Position numbers and translations under genes: made by a program. The notes under the pieces are model-generated. The model was not told the origin of the DNA. It saw nothing but the letters and a program-made list of their open reading frames with translations, and searched no databases. Positions 17,412 to 26,569 of a stretch of 64,000 bases of DNA are shown piece after piece (within the stretch, counting starts at the first letter, position 1; every line of letters starts with the position of its first letter). The DNA is from Hyphomicrobiales bacterium (lineage in GTDB: Bacteria; Pseudomonadota; Alphaproteobacteria; Rhizobiales; Rhizobiaceae), in contig UCEU01000009.1 in assembly GCA_900471485.1 (NCBI GenBank), forward strand, positions 1-64,000. The letters are read 5' to 3'.

Positions 17412-18158
17412 TCAGAGACCGGGTTTCGGCGCGATCGTCATCTCGGCGCCGTAGGCGTCGCGGAGTTCCTCCTCGCCCTCTTGCCGGTCGGCGGCCTGGT
17501 GCAGCAGGGTTGACGTGTAGCCATGCGCATGGCTGCCCTCGATGAGGGTGATATCGGCATTACCGGGGTTGTCGGAGCGCTCGAACCATTCCACCGGATG
17601 CTGCAGGAAATTCATCTCGAAGGCGCGGTTGGTGACGCCGTGGCCGATGATCACGACGTTGTCGTTGCCGTTGCCGACGTCGTGCATCACCGTCTGCAGG
17701 AAGAGCCGCACCCGTTGCGCCACATCGGCGCGGCTTTCGCCATCCGGCGGGCGGGCGTAGAACTTGCCGCTGTTGCTGCGCAGGCGCGCCCACTTTTCGA
17801 ACTCGTCGGGAAATTTCTGTCGTTGCTCGGCGCGGTCGTAGATTTCGGTGAAGAGGCCGAAATCCTGCTCGCGCAGCAGATAATCCTCGCTGGCGTGGCC
17901 GACCAGGTCGGGCGGCAGGACGCTGAGCAGCGCATCCCTGGTCTGGCGCGTCCGCAGGAACGGCGAGTACCAGATGCGCAGCTTGCGCAACTCATGGCTC
18001 GGCAGTGCGGCGAAATAGGCGGCGATTGCCTCGCCGGCCGTGATCGCCTGGCGGTGCCCCCATTGGGTCAGCGGAACATTGTGGTCGCCGAACTGGCCAT
18101 AGGCGCGTTCGTCGATGTTGCCGAGGGATTCGCCGTGGCGAACGAGAAAGATGCGCAT
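17412..18158 (-). CDS. Histidine phosphatase (phosphoglycerate mutase-like) family protein
   Basis: A 248-residue enzyme of the histidine phosphatase superfamily: FLVRHGESLGN at residue 4 gives the phospho-histidine, WYSPFLRTRQT the second basic pocket, DGESRADVAQRV a conserved block and VIIGHGVTNRAF the second catalytic His. There is no signal peptide. Substrate is undetermined; proteins of this branch are often annotated as phosphoglycerate mutase, but general phosphatase activity is as likely. Its partner downstream is the cysteine-cluster gene. Confidence 0.82.
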   Translation of the reverse strand: MRIFLVRHGESLGNIDERAYGQFGDHNVPLTQWGHRQAITAGEAIAAYFAALPSHELRKLRIWYSPFLRTRQTRDALLSVLPPDLVGHASEDYLLREQDFGLFTEIYDRAEQRQKFPDEFEKWARLRSNSGKFYARPPDGESRADVAQRVRLFLQTVMHDVGNGNDNVVIIGHGVTNRAFEMNFLQHPVEWFERSDNPGNADITLIEGSHAHGYTSTLLHQAADRQEGEEELRDAYGAEMTIAPKPGL

Positions 18159-18337
18159 CGGGCATTCCGGATTGGGCGACAGAAAACGACCGCATCATGG
18201 ACGCCTGGGGTCCGGGTCGCAACATGGAGCGCGATTGCTGTGCATGGCAGGCAAGCTGTCGTCGGAGCGACCCCGAATCGCGGTAGGAAGAGATATTGCG
18301 GCCATGCAGGCGGCCAGTCGAGATATTCGGTAGAGTG

Positions 18338-19024
18338 ATGGACCAGGAACTGGCGAAGAAGCGTGTCGTGGATCAGATCTCCGAGGTCGGCGAGCTGACT
18401 AGGCAGGTGTCGCAGCGCTACGAGGCGATCTTCTCGGGCTTCTACGGCGTGCTGGTGGAGACGCTCGACGATGCCACGAGCATGGCGGATGCCGCCCGCT
18501 TCACCATGGAGATGGCCGATACCGCGGTCGAGGGCTTCCGCACGAACTTTGTCGGCCAGCCGCGCTTTGCCTGCGCCAAGGGCTGCAGCGCCTGCTGTCA
18601 CTTGATCGTCGCCATTCCACCCGGTGTCGCCGAGGCGATGGCCGAGCATATCGATGCGGCCTTCAGCGGCGAGGAACGGGACGCATTGATCCTGCGGCTT
18701 GAGGAAGCGATCGCGCGGTTCCGGGATGCCGAGGATCCGCAGGCGGTGCGCGCGCCCTGTCCGCTGCTCAACGACGAGGGTGGCTGTTCGGTCTATGAGG
18801 TCCGTCCGCTTTCCTGTCGCAGCTTTACCTCGACCTCGCTGCCGCGCTGTCAGCAAGTCGTGTTCGGGCCCAATCCCACCAATGCCGGCGTCGACCAGAA
18901 CCCGGCGCGCTACCGCATCTACGAATATGCAACGAGGGCGCTGGAAGAGGCCGCTCGCCGGCGCGGTTTGCCGGGCCAGCAACAGGCGCTGTCGGCGGCG
19001 CTTCTGGCGCAGCTCAGCCCGTAA
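18338..19024 (+). CDS. YkgJ family cysteine-cluster protein
   Basis: A 228-residue protein. An N-terminal helical region (1-75) precedes the YkgJ domain: FACAKGCSACCHLIVAIPP near residues 82-100, then APCPLLNDEGGCSVYEVRPLSCRSF and a final Cys in LPRCQQV. These cysteines probably chelate Zn or Fe. The start at 18338 (MDQELAKK) is chosen as the first ATG at the helical domain; an upstream start at 18296 adds an unsupported leader. It is divergent from the phosphatase/YkgJ pair. Confidence 0.8.
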   Translation: MDQELAKKRVVDQISEVGELTRQVSQRYEAIFSGFYGVLVETLDDATSMADAARFTMEMADTAVEGFRTNFVGQPRFACAKGCSACCHLIVAIPPGVAEAMAEHIDAAFSGEERDALILRLEEAIARFRDAEDPQAVRAPCPLLNDEGGCSVYEVRPLSCRSFTSTSLPRCQQVVFGPNPTNAGVDQNPARYRIYEYATRALEEAARRRGLPGQQQALSAALLAQLSP

Positions 19025-19234
19025 GACGAAGAGATAAAAAGAGGCCGACATGCGAGATCGAGGGATGTCGCGATGCCGGCCGTAGATCGGGCTGAAGACG
19101 AAGGGACGATACTCTCCAGCCATCAGGCCAGTGAACCCGATGTCCGTATCTTTACGGCCAAGCGTCTGAATGCATGCCGAACCGGCCGTTCATGCGGGGT
19201 TCACGCATGCAGGCGCGGGCTTTCGAAAAGGCCC

Positions 19235-19261
19235 TTGAAGTCGCAAAAAACCATCCCCATC
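19235..19261 (+). promoter_or_regulatory. Sigma-32 (RpoH) heat-shock promoter of hsp20
   Basis: CTTGAA (19235-19240) and CCCCAT (19256-19261) are separated by 15 bases, the classic RpoH -35/-10 pair. Transcription would start near 19268, giving a 5' leader of about 100 bases before the Hsp20 start codon. Confidence 0.82.
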
Positions 19262-19267
19262 TCATGG

Positions 19268-19367
19268 TAGCGGACGCCAGAACGGGTCCGCGGAACCGTC
19301 CCGAAGCTGCCGATCAAGGGGTTTCAGGGACAATTATCGCTAACAGTCGCTTCCTCAGGAGGACACC
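19268..19367 (+). promoter_or_regulatory. ROSE-like RNA thermometer in hsp20 leader
   Basis: The leader folds stepwise: hairpin GCGGAC/GTCCGC at about 19270-19292, a longer stem GTCCC/GGGAC, and a final short hairpin where CGCTTCCT (19348-19355) faces the Shine-Dalgarno AGGAGG (19358-19363). ROSE elements of rhizobial small heat-shock genes mask the SD this way and melt at high temperature. The assignment is by pattern; the fold was not computed. Confidence 0.7.
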
Positions 19368-19835
19368 ATGCGTCACGTAGACTTTACCCCCCTCTATCGT
19401 TCCACCGTCGGTTTCGACCGTCTCTTCACTATGCTCGACAGCCTGGGCCAGCCCGATCAGGGCCAGACCTATCCGCCCTACAATATCGAGCGCACCGGTG
19501 AAAACACCTACCGCATCACCATGGCCGTCGCCGGTTTCGACGAAACCGAAATTTCGATCGAAGCGCAGGCCCATGCTCTCGCCGTCAAGGGCGAGAAGAA
19601 GGAAGACAATGCGGATAACAGCGAATTCCTCTATCGCGGCATCGCCAAGCGCACCTTCGAGCGTCGCTTCCAGCTTGCCGACCATGTCGAGGTGACGGCT
19701 GCTTCGCTGAAGAACGGTCTGCTCCACATCGACCTTCTTCGCAGCATTCCCGAGGCCATGAAGCCCCGCAAGATCGCGATCGCCGCCGAGCCCGTGAGCG
19801 CGCCGAAGGCAATCGAGGCTCAGGTCACCAACTAA
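19368..19835 (+). CDS. Hsp20/alpha-crystallin small heat-shock protein
   Basis: A 155-residue IbpA-class small heat-shock protein. The N-terminus (FTPLYRSTVGFDRLF) and the alpha-crystallin domain (about 38-130, YNIERTGENTYRITMAVAGF and GIAKRTFERRFQL) are typical of rhizobial class A proteins. It binds unfolding proteins and holds them for DnaK/ClpB. Expression should be heat-induced twice, by the RpoH promoter and by the thermometer. An intrinsic terminator follows. Confidence 0.93.
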   Translation: MRHVDFTPLYRSTVGFDRLFTMLDSLGQPDQGQTYPPYNIERTGENTYRITMAVAGFDETEISIEAQAHALAVKGEKKEDNADNSEFLYRGIAKRTFERRFQLADHVEVTAASLKNGLLHIDLLRSIPEAMKPRKIAIAAEPVSAPKAIEAQVTN

Positions 19836-19875
19836 GTCACCAACTAACCAATCCCTCCCAGGATATGGCAGCAAG

Positions 19876-19904
19876 GCGGCGTCCCGATGGGGCGCCGCTT
19901 TTTT
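19876..19904 (+). terminator. Intrinsic terminator of hsp20
   Basis: GCGGCGTCCC and GGGGCGCCGC form a GC-rich stem around GAT(G), followed by six T. It lies 40 bases past the Hsp20 stop. Confidence 0.85.
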
Positions 19905-19913
19905 GTTGTCGGA

Positions 19914-19960
19914 TCACGCCGCATCGGCGGCGCGTAGGGTCACACCGCATCGGCGGCGCG
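19914..19960. repeat. Short tandem repeat (2 x 21 bp, 26-bp period)
   Basis: TCACGCCGCATCGGCGGCGCG (split here at one mismatch) occurs at 19914-19934 and again at 19940-19960 with A for G at the fifth base. A third partial copy overlaps the stop of the carrier gene. Each unit holds a CCGC/GCGG dyad, so it may serve as terminator for the minus-strand gene. Confidence 0.6.
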
Positions 19961-19965
19961 ACTGA

Positions 19966-20970
19966 TCACGCCGGGTTGGCGGCTTCCTCGATTTCGGCGG
20001 CGGTCGCGCGGCGGTGGTGGGCGGCGGCGTATTTCTGGGCGATGACGGCGCAGACCATCAGCTGGATCTGGTGGAAGAGCATCAGCGGCAGGACGATGGC
20101 GCCGATCGCCTGGCCGGCGAAGATGACGTTGGCCATGGGGACACCGCTGGCCAGGCTCTTCTTCGAGCCGCAGAAGGTGATGGTGATCTGGTCGGCTTCG
20201 TTGAAGCCCATGAGGCGGCTGCCGAAGGTGGTGGCGCAGAGGACCAGCGCCAGCAGCAGCATGTCGGCGACGATGACGACGGCGATGTCGGACAGCGAGA
20301 AGGTGTGCCAGAGACCCTCGACGACGGCGGTCGAGAAGGCGAGGTAGACGACCATCAGGATCGAGCCGCGATCGACAGGCATCAGGATCTTCTTCTTGGC
20401 GCGGATCCAGTCGCCGATCCAGGGCTGCAGCGCCTGGCCGACGATGAAGGGCAGCAACAGCTGCGTGAAGATCTGCAACAGCGCATTCCAGGAGAAGCCG
20501 CCATGGCCGCCGACCGAGAAGAGCAGGCCGACGAGAAGCGGAGTGAGGAACATGCCGAAGATGTTGGACGCCGAGGCCGAGCAGATCGCGGCGGGCACAT
20601 TGCCGCCAGCCATCGAGGTGAAGGCGATCGACGACTGGACCGTGGATGGCAGCACGCAGAGAAAGAGAATGCCGAGATAGAGCGGGTGCGGCAGGATCGA
20701 TTCCGGCACAAGGCCCAAGGCCATGCCGAGCAGCGGGAAGACGCCGAAGGTGGTGAGCAGGATGACGAGGTGCAGCCGCCAGTGGAGCAGGCCGGCGATC
20801 ACCACGTCGCGCGACAGGCGCGCACCGTGCAGGAAGAAAAGAGCCGCGATTGCAATCGTGGTCGCCGTGCCGAAGTAACCGGCGAAGGCGCCGCTTGCCG
20901 GCAGGATGGATGCAAGGATAACCGTGCAGACCAGGAGGATCGTGAAGGTATCGGGCAGGAAGCGGCGCAT
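19966..20970 (-). CDS. Bile acid:sodium symporter family (YfeH/RCH-type) transporter
   Basis: A 334-residue membrane protein with about nine or ten helices of the SBF-like group. Marker segments are FFLHGARLSRD, LCVLPSTVQSSIAFTSMAGGN, SASNIFGMFLTPLLVG and FCGSKKSLASGVPMANV. The substrate of this bacterial branch is unknown (organic anion with sodium or proton). It is divergently transcribed from a LysR regulator 94 bases away, which probably controls it. Confidence 0.87.
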   Translation of the reverse strand: MRRFLPDTFTILLVCTVILASILPASGAFAGYFGTATTIAIAALFFLHGARLSRDVVIAGLLHWRLHLVILLTTFGVFPLLGMALGLVPESILPHPLYLGILFLCVLPSTVQSSIAFTSMAGGNVPAAICSASASNIFGMFLTPLLVGLLFSVGGHGGFSWNALLQIFTQLLLPFIVGQALQPWIGDWIRAKKKILMPVDRGSILMVVYLAFSTAVVEGLWHTFSLSDIAVVIVADMLLLALVLCATTFGSRLMGFNEADQITITFCGSKKSLASGVPMANVIFAGQAIGAIVLPLMLFHQIQLMVCAVIAQKYAAAHHRRATAAEIEEAANPA

Positions 20971-21064
20971 GCGACTATACTCGGCTGTTCGGCTTTTGAT
21001 GGATCAATCCTGTTTCTTCCATTATGATACGCGATGCAAGGAATAACAGTTATCGCGAAGCGGG

Positions 21065-21925
21065 ATGACGATGCTTGATCTTACACAATTGCGCAGCTTC
21101 GTGGCCGTCGAGCAGATGGGCAGTTTCACGCTTGCCGCCGAGCGGCTGGGGTTGGGGCAATCGACCGTCAGCCAGCATATCCAGCGGCTGGAGGCGGCGG
21201 TAGGGCGGCGGCTCCTGGCGCGTGATACGCACAAGGTGGTGCTGACGACGGATGGCGAGGCGCTGCTCTCGCATGCGCGCGCCATGCTCTCGATCGAGGG
21301 TCAGGTGCAGTCGCTGTTTACCGGGCGCAGTCTGCGCGGCAAGCTGAGGCTTGGGGTCTCCGAGGATTTCGTCACCAGCCAGCTGCCTGCCGTGCTCGAG
21401 GATTTCGTGCGCTCACACCCGTCGGTCGATCTGGAACTGACGGTGGCTCTTTCGGGTGCGCTTTATGAAATGCAGGACAATGCCGAGATCGACCTGGTGC
21501 TCGCCAAGCGCCGGCTCGGCGATGCGCGCGGGCGTCTGGTCTATCGCGAGCCGCTGGTGTGGCTGGCGCGCGATCCGGAACATGTGCTGAAAAGCGTGCC
21601 GCTGCCGCTGATCGCCTTCCCGCCGCCGAGCGTCACCCGCAGCATCGCGCTGGAGGCATTGGGGCGGCAGCAGATCGCCTGGCGGATCGTCTGTACCTGC
21701 GGCAGCCTTAGCGGGCTGACGGCGGCGGCGCGTGCCGGCATGGGCGTTCTGGTGCAGCCGCGCAGCATGGCGCCGTCGGGGTTGAAGGAGATCGGCAAGG
21801 GCAAGTTGCCTGTGCTGGAGGATGTCGAGTTCGTGCTGGTGCCGCGCAAGGGCGCGGACCAGGCGCTGGTGCAGGCGCTGTCGGACGACATTCTCGCCAA
21901 GGTCAGGAGCCTGAGGTCGAACTGA
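21065..21925 (+). CDS. LysR-family transcriptional regulator
   Basis: A 286-residue LysR protein. The winged HTH spans about 5-64 (LRSFVAVEQMGSFTLAAERL, then STVSQHIQRLEAAVGRRLL) and the effector domain 90-285. LysR proteins usually regulate a divergent neighbour, here the SBF-type carrier. The start at 21065 follows a GCGGG-containing purine patch; an internal ATG two codons on is possible. Confidence 0.9.
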   Translation: MTMLDLTQLRSFVAVEQMGSFTLAAERLGLGQSTVSQHIQRLEAAVGRRLLARDTHKVVLTTDGEALLSHARAMLSIEGQVQSLFTGRSLRGKLRLGVSEDFVTSQLPAVLEDFVRSHPSVDLELTVALSGALYEMQDNAEIDLVLAKRRLGDARGRLVYREPLVWLARDPEHVLKSVPLPLIAFPPPSVTRSIALEALGRQQIAWRIVCTCGSLSGLTAAARAGMGVLVQPRSMAPSGLKEIGKGKLPVLEDVEFVLVPRKGADQALVQALSDDILAKVRSLRSN

Positions 21926-22079
21926 GGCCAGGACCTGGTCACGACTTCAGGATGGTTAATCCGTTCCGTAGAATTTTAAGGGTCTCTCAACCCTGTCGCT
22001 TAGGCTTCTGGTTACCCCACGGGCCTAGTTTTAGCACCGGCTCATGGTCGACGTTCGGGGCTACAGGGAGAACGGACCG

Positions 22080-22208
22080 ATGATATATGGAGCACTCTTC
22101 GTTTCCGGGCTGGTTGCCTGCGTGATGCTCATCGTCGTGGCTGGCCACGACGCGAAGACGACGGATAGCGGCGCACCGCCGTCAGCCGTCATGCTACATC
22201 AGAATTGA
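22080..22208 (+). CDS. Small single-span membrane protein (42 residues)
   Basis: ATG at 22080 with SD AGGGAG 9-10 bases upstream opens a 42-residue frame: a hydrophobic span (GALFVSGLVACVMLIVVAG, residues 4-22), then a polar tail ending in SAVMLHQN. No family is recognised. It lies upstream of cyoA, separated by a strong hairpin, so it is probably its own transcript. It may be a small oxidase-associated or stress protein; this is a guess. Confidence 0.5.
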   Translation: MIYGALFVSGLVACVMLIVVAGHDAKTTDSGAPPSAVMLHQN

Positions 22209-22217
22209 AAGAGAAAG

Positions 22218-22260
22218 CGAACGCGCTGGCCGGCCATAACGAGGCCGCACAGCGCGTTCG
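22218..22260 (+). terminator. Strong two-step hairpin after the small membrane protein ORF
   Basis: CGAACGCGCTG (22218-22228) pairs perfectly with CAGCGCGTTCG (22250-22260), and inside it CGGCC pairs with GGCCG. There is no U-tract on the right, so it may terminate with help or act as an RNA-stabilising end. Confidence 0.5.
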
Positions 22261-22352
22261 TCGCATGCGCTGCCGCCAGCCGCCATGTGGAACTTTTCGA
22301 TCGGCCGCCTCCCAAAATGTCGCAGCAAATCTCGGGGCTCGGAGCGGACGAT

Positions 22353-22366
22353 TTGATCTATGTCAA
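22353..22366. promoter_or_regulatory. FNR/FixK-type box upstream of cyoA
   Basis: TTGATCTATGTCAA matches the TTGA-N6-TCAA consensus of FNR/FixK/FnrN proteins. It ends 34 bases before the cyoA ATG, so it lies at or near the promoter. Low-oxygen regulators could switch the quinol oxidase here, more likely as repressor if it overlaps the start site. Confidence 0.65.
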
Positions 22367-22400
22367 AGCTGCCGTGCGGGCCGCGACATAGTTTCCGGCC

Positions 22401-23501
22401 ATGCGCCAGAAAACATTCACAAATCGATACTTTCGCTGGTTCGTCGCGCCACTTGCACTCACTCTCTTGAGCGGTTGCAACATGGTGGTGATGAACCCCA
22501 CCGGGGACATCGCTCTTCAGGAGCGTAATCTCATCCTTGTCGCACTCGGACTGATGCTCATCGTCGTCGTTCCGGTGTTGACCCTGATCGTGGTCTTCGC
22601 CCTGCGATACCGCAAGGGGAAAGCGCCCGGCAGGTATGATCCGAACTTCACTCATTCGACGCCGATCGAAGTGGTGGTCTGGTCCATACCGCTGCTGATC
22701 ATCGCGTCGCTGGGCGTGGTCACCTGGATCACCTCGCATACGCTGGATCCCTTCCGGCCGCTCGACCGCATTTCGGCCGACAAGCCGCTCGCGAAGGATC
22801 ACAAGCCGCTCGACATCCAGGTCGTGGCGATGGATTGGAAGTGGCTCTTCATCTACCCTGAACAAGGCATCGCGACCGTCAACGAGTTGGCACTCCCGGT
22901 CGATGTCCCCGTGCGTTTCTCCATTACCTCGACAAGCCAGTTCAACACGCTCTCGATCCCAACGCTGGCAGGCATGATCTATGCGATGCCGGGCATGAAA
23001 TCGATGCTGCATGCCGTACTCAACGAGCCCGGCGACAGCTGGGGCTACTCGGGCAATTACACCGGCCGCGGCTACTCGGACATGCGGTTCCAGTTGCATG
23101 GCCTCGACCAGGCGGGCTTCGACCAGTGGGCTGCGGGGGTAAAGGCCGCAGACGAGACGTTGTCGAGGGATCGCTATGTCGCGCTCGACCAGCCGAGCGA
23201 AAAGGTGCCGGTCATGCACTTCTCGTCGGTCGACACCGGACTTTTCGACAAGGTCGTCAACCGCTGCGTCGCCGCAGGCAGCGAATGCATCGCCGACATC
23301 ATGCGCAAGGACCGGGCGCTCGATCGCGACAATGGCGGTCTGTTCGCGCCGCCATCGATGAACCACGGGTCCATGACGATGAGCGAGAGCATGCCGTCCA
23401 TGGCCGAAGGCGCCGCTCTCGATACCCCGGCCGCTCACGATCACACCAACATCGGCGCGCTGGCCGCGCCTGAACAGCAGGGCAACCATGCAAGACCATA
23501 G
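22401..23501 (+). CDS. cyoA: Cytochrome o ubiquinol oxidase subunit II
   Basis: A 366-residue lipoprotein: signal peptide with lipobox LLSGC (Cys26), two transmembrane helices (about 43-67 and 88-110) and a periplasmic cupredoxin-like domain (about 130-290) lacking a CuA site, as in quinol oxidases. [22 protein letters not shown] and [19 protein letters not shown] are CyoA-typical. The tail beyond residue 310 is Met/His-rich ([18 protein letters not shown]) and longer than needed. Its end overlaps cyoB by 14 bases. Confidence 0.95.
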   Translation: MRQKTFTNRYFRWFVAPLALTLLSGCNMVVMNPTGDIALQERNLILVALGLMLIVVVPVLTLIVVFALRYRKGKAPGRYDPNFTHSTPIEVVVWSIPLLIIASLGVVTWITSHTLDPFRPLDRISADKPLAKDHKPLDIQVVAMDWKWLFIYPEQGIATVNELALPVDVPVRFSITSTSQFNTLSIPTLAGMIYAMPGMKSMLHAVLNEPGDSWGYSGNYTGRGYSDMRFQLHGLDQAGFDQWAAGVKAADETLSRDRYVALDQPSEKVPVMHFSSVDTGLFDKVVNRCVAAGSECIADIMRKDRALDRDNGGLFAPPSMNHGSMTMSESMPSMAEGAALDTPAAHDHTNIGALAAPEQQGNHARP

Positions 23502-25488
23502 TTTTCTCACGACAGTGTTCGGGCGGTTGACGCTCGATTCGCTGCCGATCCACGAGCCGATCCTGGTCGGCACCTTCATCGCGGTCGCGGCACTCGGACT
23601 GATCGTTGTCGCCGCGCTCAGCTACTTCAGGCTCTGGGGCTATCTCTGGAAAGAGTGGTTCACGACCGTCGATCACAAGAAGATCGGCATCATGTACATC
23701 GTGCTCGGCATCATCATGCTGCTGCGCGGCTTCTCGGACGCCGTGATGATGCGCCTGCAGCAGGCCGTCGCCTTCGGCGGCAACGAGGGCTTCCTGCACT
23801 CGAGCCACTACGACCAGATCTTCACCGCCCACGGGACGATCATGATCTTCTTCGTGGCGATCCCGCTGGTCGTCGGCATCGTCAACTTCGTCATGCCGCT
23901 GCAGATCGGCGCGCGCGACGTCGCCTTCCCCTACCTCAACAACCTCAGCTTCTGGCTGACGGTCGCGGGTGCGGTGCTGGTGATGATCTCGCTCTTCGTT
24001 GGCGAATTCGCCCGCACCGGCTGGCTGTCCTATGCGCCGCTGGCGGAGCTGGATTTCAGCCCTGACAGCGGGGTCGACTACTATCTGTGGTCGCTGGAAA
24101 TCGCCGGCATCGGCACGACGCTCTCGGCCGTCAACATGGTGGCGACAGTCGTCAAGATGCGCGCGCCCGGCATGAGCCTTATGAAGATGCCGGTCTTCGC
24201 CTGGACGGCGCTCTGCAGCAACGTTCTCGCCATCGCCATCTTCCCGGCGCTGACGGCGGCCTTCTTCCTGCTGCTTCTCGACCGCTACGCCGGCACCGCC
24301 TTCTTTATCAACGATCTCGGCGGCAATGCCATGCTCTACTGGAACATGGTGTGGATGTGGGGTCACCCGGAGGTCTACGTTCTCGTCCTGCCGGCCTTCG
24401 GCATATATTCGGAAATCACCTCGACCTTCACCGGCAAGCGCCTGTTCGGCTACGGCTCGATGGTCTACGCCACCGTGGTCATCACCATTCTGTCATACCT
24501 GGTCTGGCTGCACCACTATTTCACCATGGGATCGGGTGCGAGCGTCAACGCCTTCTTCGGGATCGCCACGATGGTGATCGCCATTCCGACCGGGGCCAAG
24601 GTGTTCAACTGGCTGTTCACGATGTTCCGCGGCGAAATCCGCTTCGAACTGCCGATGATGTGGGTCGTCGCCTTCATGCTGACCTTCGTGGTCGGGGGCA
24701 TGACCGGCGTTCTGCTCGCCGTACCGGCTGCCGACTTCGTGCTGCACAACTCGCTGTTCCTGGTGGCGCACTTCCACAACACCATCATCGGCGGCGTTGT
24801 CTTCGGTCTCTTCGCCGGCATGACCTACTGGTTCCCCAAGGCCTTCGGCTTCAAGATGGACGAGTTCTGGGGCAAGGTCGCCTTCTGGGGCTGGGTCATC
24901 GGCTACTGGGTCGCCTGGACGCCGATCTATATCGTCGGCCTGATGGGCACCACCCGCCGCGTCAACCACTTCGACGATCCGACGCTGCAGCCCTACTTCG
25001 TCATCGCGCTGATCGGCGCCGTCATCATCCTCATCGGTGTGCTCGGCTTCGTCATGGCGATCATCATGGGCATCGTGAAGCGGAACAAGCTGCGTGATGT
25101 CACCGGCGATCCCTGGGATGGCCGGACGCTGGAATGGTCGACCACTTCGCCTCCGCCTGCCTACAACTTCGCGATCACGCCGGTCGTCCACGAACTCGAC
25201 GCCTGGTACGACATGAAGCAGCATGGCTACAAACATCCAACGGAGGGCTTCCGCCCGGTTCACATGCCGCGCAACACCGCAACCGGCATCCTGGTTTCGG
25301 CACTCGCCGTGACGCTCGGCTTCGGCATGGTCTGGTACATGTGGTGGCTGGCGGCGCTGAGTGCCGCGGGTATCCTCGTGGTCTCGATCGTCCACACCTT
25401 CAATTACAGCCGCGACTACTACATCCCGGCCGATGCGATCGCGCTCACCGAAGGCAAGCGCGCGCGGCAGCCGGCAGCGAGGGCCTGA
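23488..25488 (+). CDS. cyoB: Cytochrome o ubiquinol oxidase subunit I
   Basis: A 666-residue haem-copper oxidase core. Visible ligands: low-spin haem His in [11 protein letters not shown], cross-linked His/Tyr in [15 protein letters not shown], CuB ligands HH in [10 protein letters not shown], and the haem a3/o3 and b histidines in [11 protein letters not shown]. Quinone-site residues are present in [14 protein letters not shown] and HYDQIF. It reduces oxygen to water with ubiquinol and pumps protons across the inner membrane. Length matches Escherichia coli CyoB (663). It follows cyoA with overlap. Confidence 0.97.
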   Translation: MQDHSFLTTVFGRLTLDSLPIHEPILVGTFIAVAALGLIVVAALSYFRLWGYLWKEWFTTVDHKKIGIMYIVLGIIMLLRGFSDAVMMRLQQAVAFGGNEGFLHSSHYDQIFTAHGTIMIFFVAIPLVVGIVNFVMPLQIGARDVAFPYLNNLSFWLTVAGAVLVMISLFVGEFARTGWLSYAPLAELDFSPDSGVDYYLWSLEIAGIGTTLSAVNMVATVVKMRAPGMSLMKMPVFAWTALCSNVLAIAIFPALTAAFFLLLLDRYAGTAFFINDLGGNAMLYWNMVWMWGHPEVYVLVLPAFGIYSEITSTFTGKRLFGYGSMVYATVVITILSYLVWLHHYFTMGSGASVNAFFGIATMVIAIPTGAKVFNWLFTMFRGEIRFELPMMWVVAFMLTFVVGGMTGVLLAVPAADFVLHNSLFLVAHFHNTIIGGVVFGLFAGMTYWFPKAFGFKMDEFWGKVAFWGWVIGYWVAWTPIYIVGLMGTTRRVNHFDDPTLQPYFVIALIGAVIILIGVLGFVMAIIMGIVKRNKLRDVTGDPWDGRTLEWSTTSPPPAYNFAITPVVHELDAWYDMKQHGYKHPTEGFRPVHMPRNTATGILVSALAVTLGFGMVWYMWWLAALSAAGILVVSIVHTFNYSRDYYIPADAIALTEGKRARQPAARA

Positions 25489-25489
25489 C

Positions 25490-26119
25490 ATGACCATCCA
25501 ACTCGTCAACAAGGACGCCCAGCGCGTCTACCACCTGCCGGACGCCGAAGAGCATTATCACAGTGGCGGCGCCACGATGCTCGGCTTCTGGATCTACCTG
25601 ATGAGCGACGCGCTGATCTTCGCCTCGCTGTTCGCCGTCTACGGAACGCTCAGCCGCAACTATGCGGGTGGGCCTCCGCCGCAGCACCTGTTCGAGCTGC
25701 CCTTGGTGGCGCTCAACACCGGCTTCCTGCTGGCGTCGTCGATCGTGCTTTCGATCGGCATGCAGGCGATGGCGGCCGGGCGCACCACGGCGATGTGGCG
25801 GCTGCTCGCCGTCACCGGCCTGCTCGGCGCGGCGTTCCTGTCGGTGGAACTCTACGAGTTCGCCACGCTGATCTCCGAGGGCGCGACGCCCCAGCGCAGC
25901 GCCTTCCTGTCGGCGTTCTTCACGCTGGTCGGAACGCACGGCATGCACGTGCTGTTCGGCCTGATCTGGCTCGTCACGCTTCTGGTGCAACTCGCCAAGC
26001 ATGGCCTGACCGCTGACAACAAGCGCCGGCTGATGTGCCTGTCGATGTTCTGGCACTTCCTCGACATCATCTGGATCGGCGTCTTCACCGTCGTCTACCT
26101 GTTTGGAGCACTCCGTTGA
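25490..26119 (+). CDS. cyoC: Cytochrome o ubiquinol oxidase subunit III
   Basis: A 209-residue protein with five transmembrane helices; markers are FWIYLMSDALIFASLFAVYG, LVGTHGMHVLFGLIW and FWHFLDIIWIGVFTVVYL. It stabilises the oxidase core. ATG 25490 follows the cyoB stop by one base; the in-frame upstream extension belongs to cyoB DNA. Confidence 0.95.
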   Translation: MTIQLVNKDAQRVYHLPDAEEHYHSGGATMLGFWIYLMSDALIFASLFAVYGTLSRNYAGGPPPQHLFELPLVALNTGFLLASSIVLSIGMQAMAAGRTTAMWRLLAVTGLLGAAFLSVELYEFATLISEGATPQRSAFLSAFFTLVGTHGMHVLFGLIWLVTLLVQLAKHGLTADNKRRLMCLSMFWHFLDIIWIGVFTVVYLFGALR

Positions 26120-26481
26120 CCGCACATCACCACAGCAATACCGGTCACGATGCCGGTCATGGCAGCAAAGGCAGCCTCTGGACCGGGTCGATCCTGTCGA
26201 TCATCCTGACGGTGATACCGTTCTGGCTGGTCATGTCGGGAGCGCTGGAAAGCGCGATGGCGACCACGGTGACGATCTTCATCCTCGCCATGGTGCAGAT
26301 CGTCGTCCACGTCGTCTGCTTCCTGCATGTCGACAGCCGCTCGGAAGAGGGCTGGACGCTGATCGCCTTCATCTTCACGGCCATCATCGTCGGCATCACC
26401 ATCGTCGGCACGATCTGGGTCATGTACAACATGAACGTCAACATGATGCCGATGACCACGGGTGAAATGCGCAACATGTAA
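26116..26481 (+). CDS. cyoD: Cytochrome o ubiquinol oxidase subunit IV
   Basis: A 121-residue protein with three helices; VIPFWLVM, QIVVHVVCFLHVD and GTIWVMYNMN are CyoD features. The start is a TTG at 26116 overlapping the cyoC TGA, with GGAG 7 bases upstream. The His-rich start (HHHSNTGHDAGHGS) is common in CyoD. No cyoE (haem O synthase) follows, so farnesylation of haem must be encoded elsewhere. Confidence 0.92.
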   Translation: MTAHHHSNTGHDAGHGSKGSLWTGSILSIILTVIPFWLVMSGALESAMATTVTIFILAMVQIVVHVVCFLHVDSRSEEGWTLIAFIFTAIIVGITIVGTIWVMYNMNVNMMPMTTGEMRNM

Positions 26482-26522
26482 AGAGAGAGTGCGCGCTGCG
26501 TGCAGGGGCGCGGCGCCTCAAT

Positions 26523-26556
26523 GATCGGCCCGGTGATCTCGATCGCCGGGCCGATC
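26523..26556. terminator. Bidirectional terminator between cyoD and threonine aldolase
   Basis: GATCGGCCCGG (26523-26533) pairs with CCGGGCCGATC (26546-26556), an 11-bp perfect stem with a 12-base loop between convergent genes. It is followed on the plus strand by CCGTTTC only. Confidence 0.65.
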
Positions 26557-26569
26557 CCGTTTCATAGGC

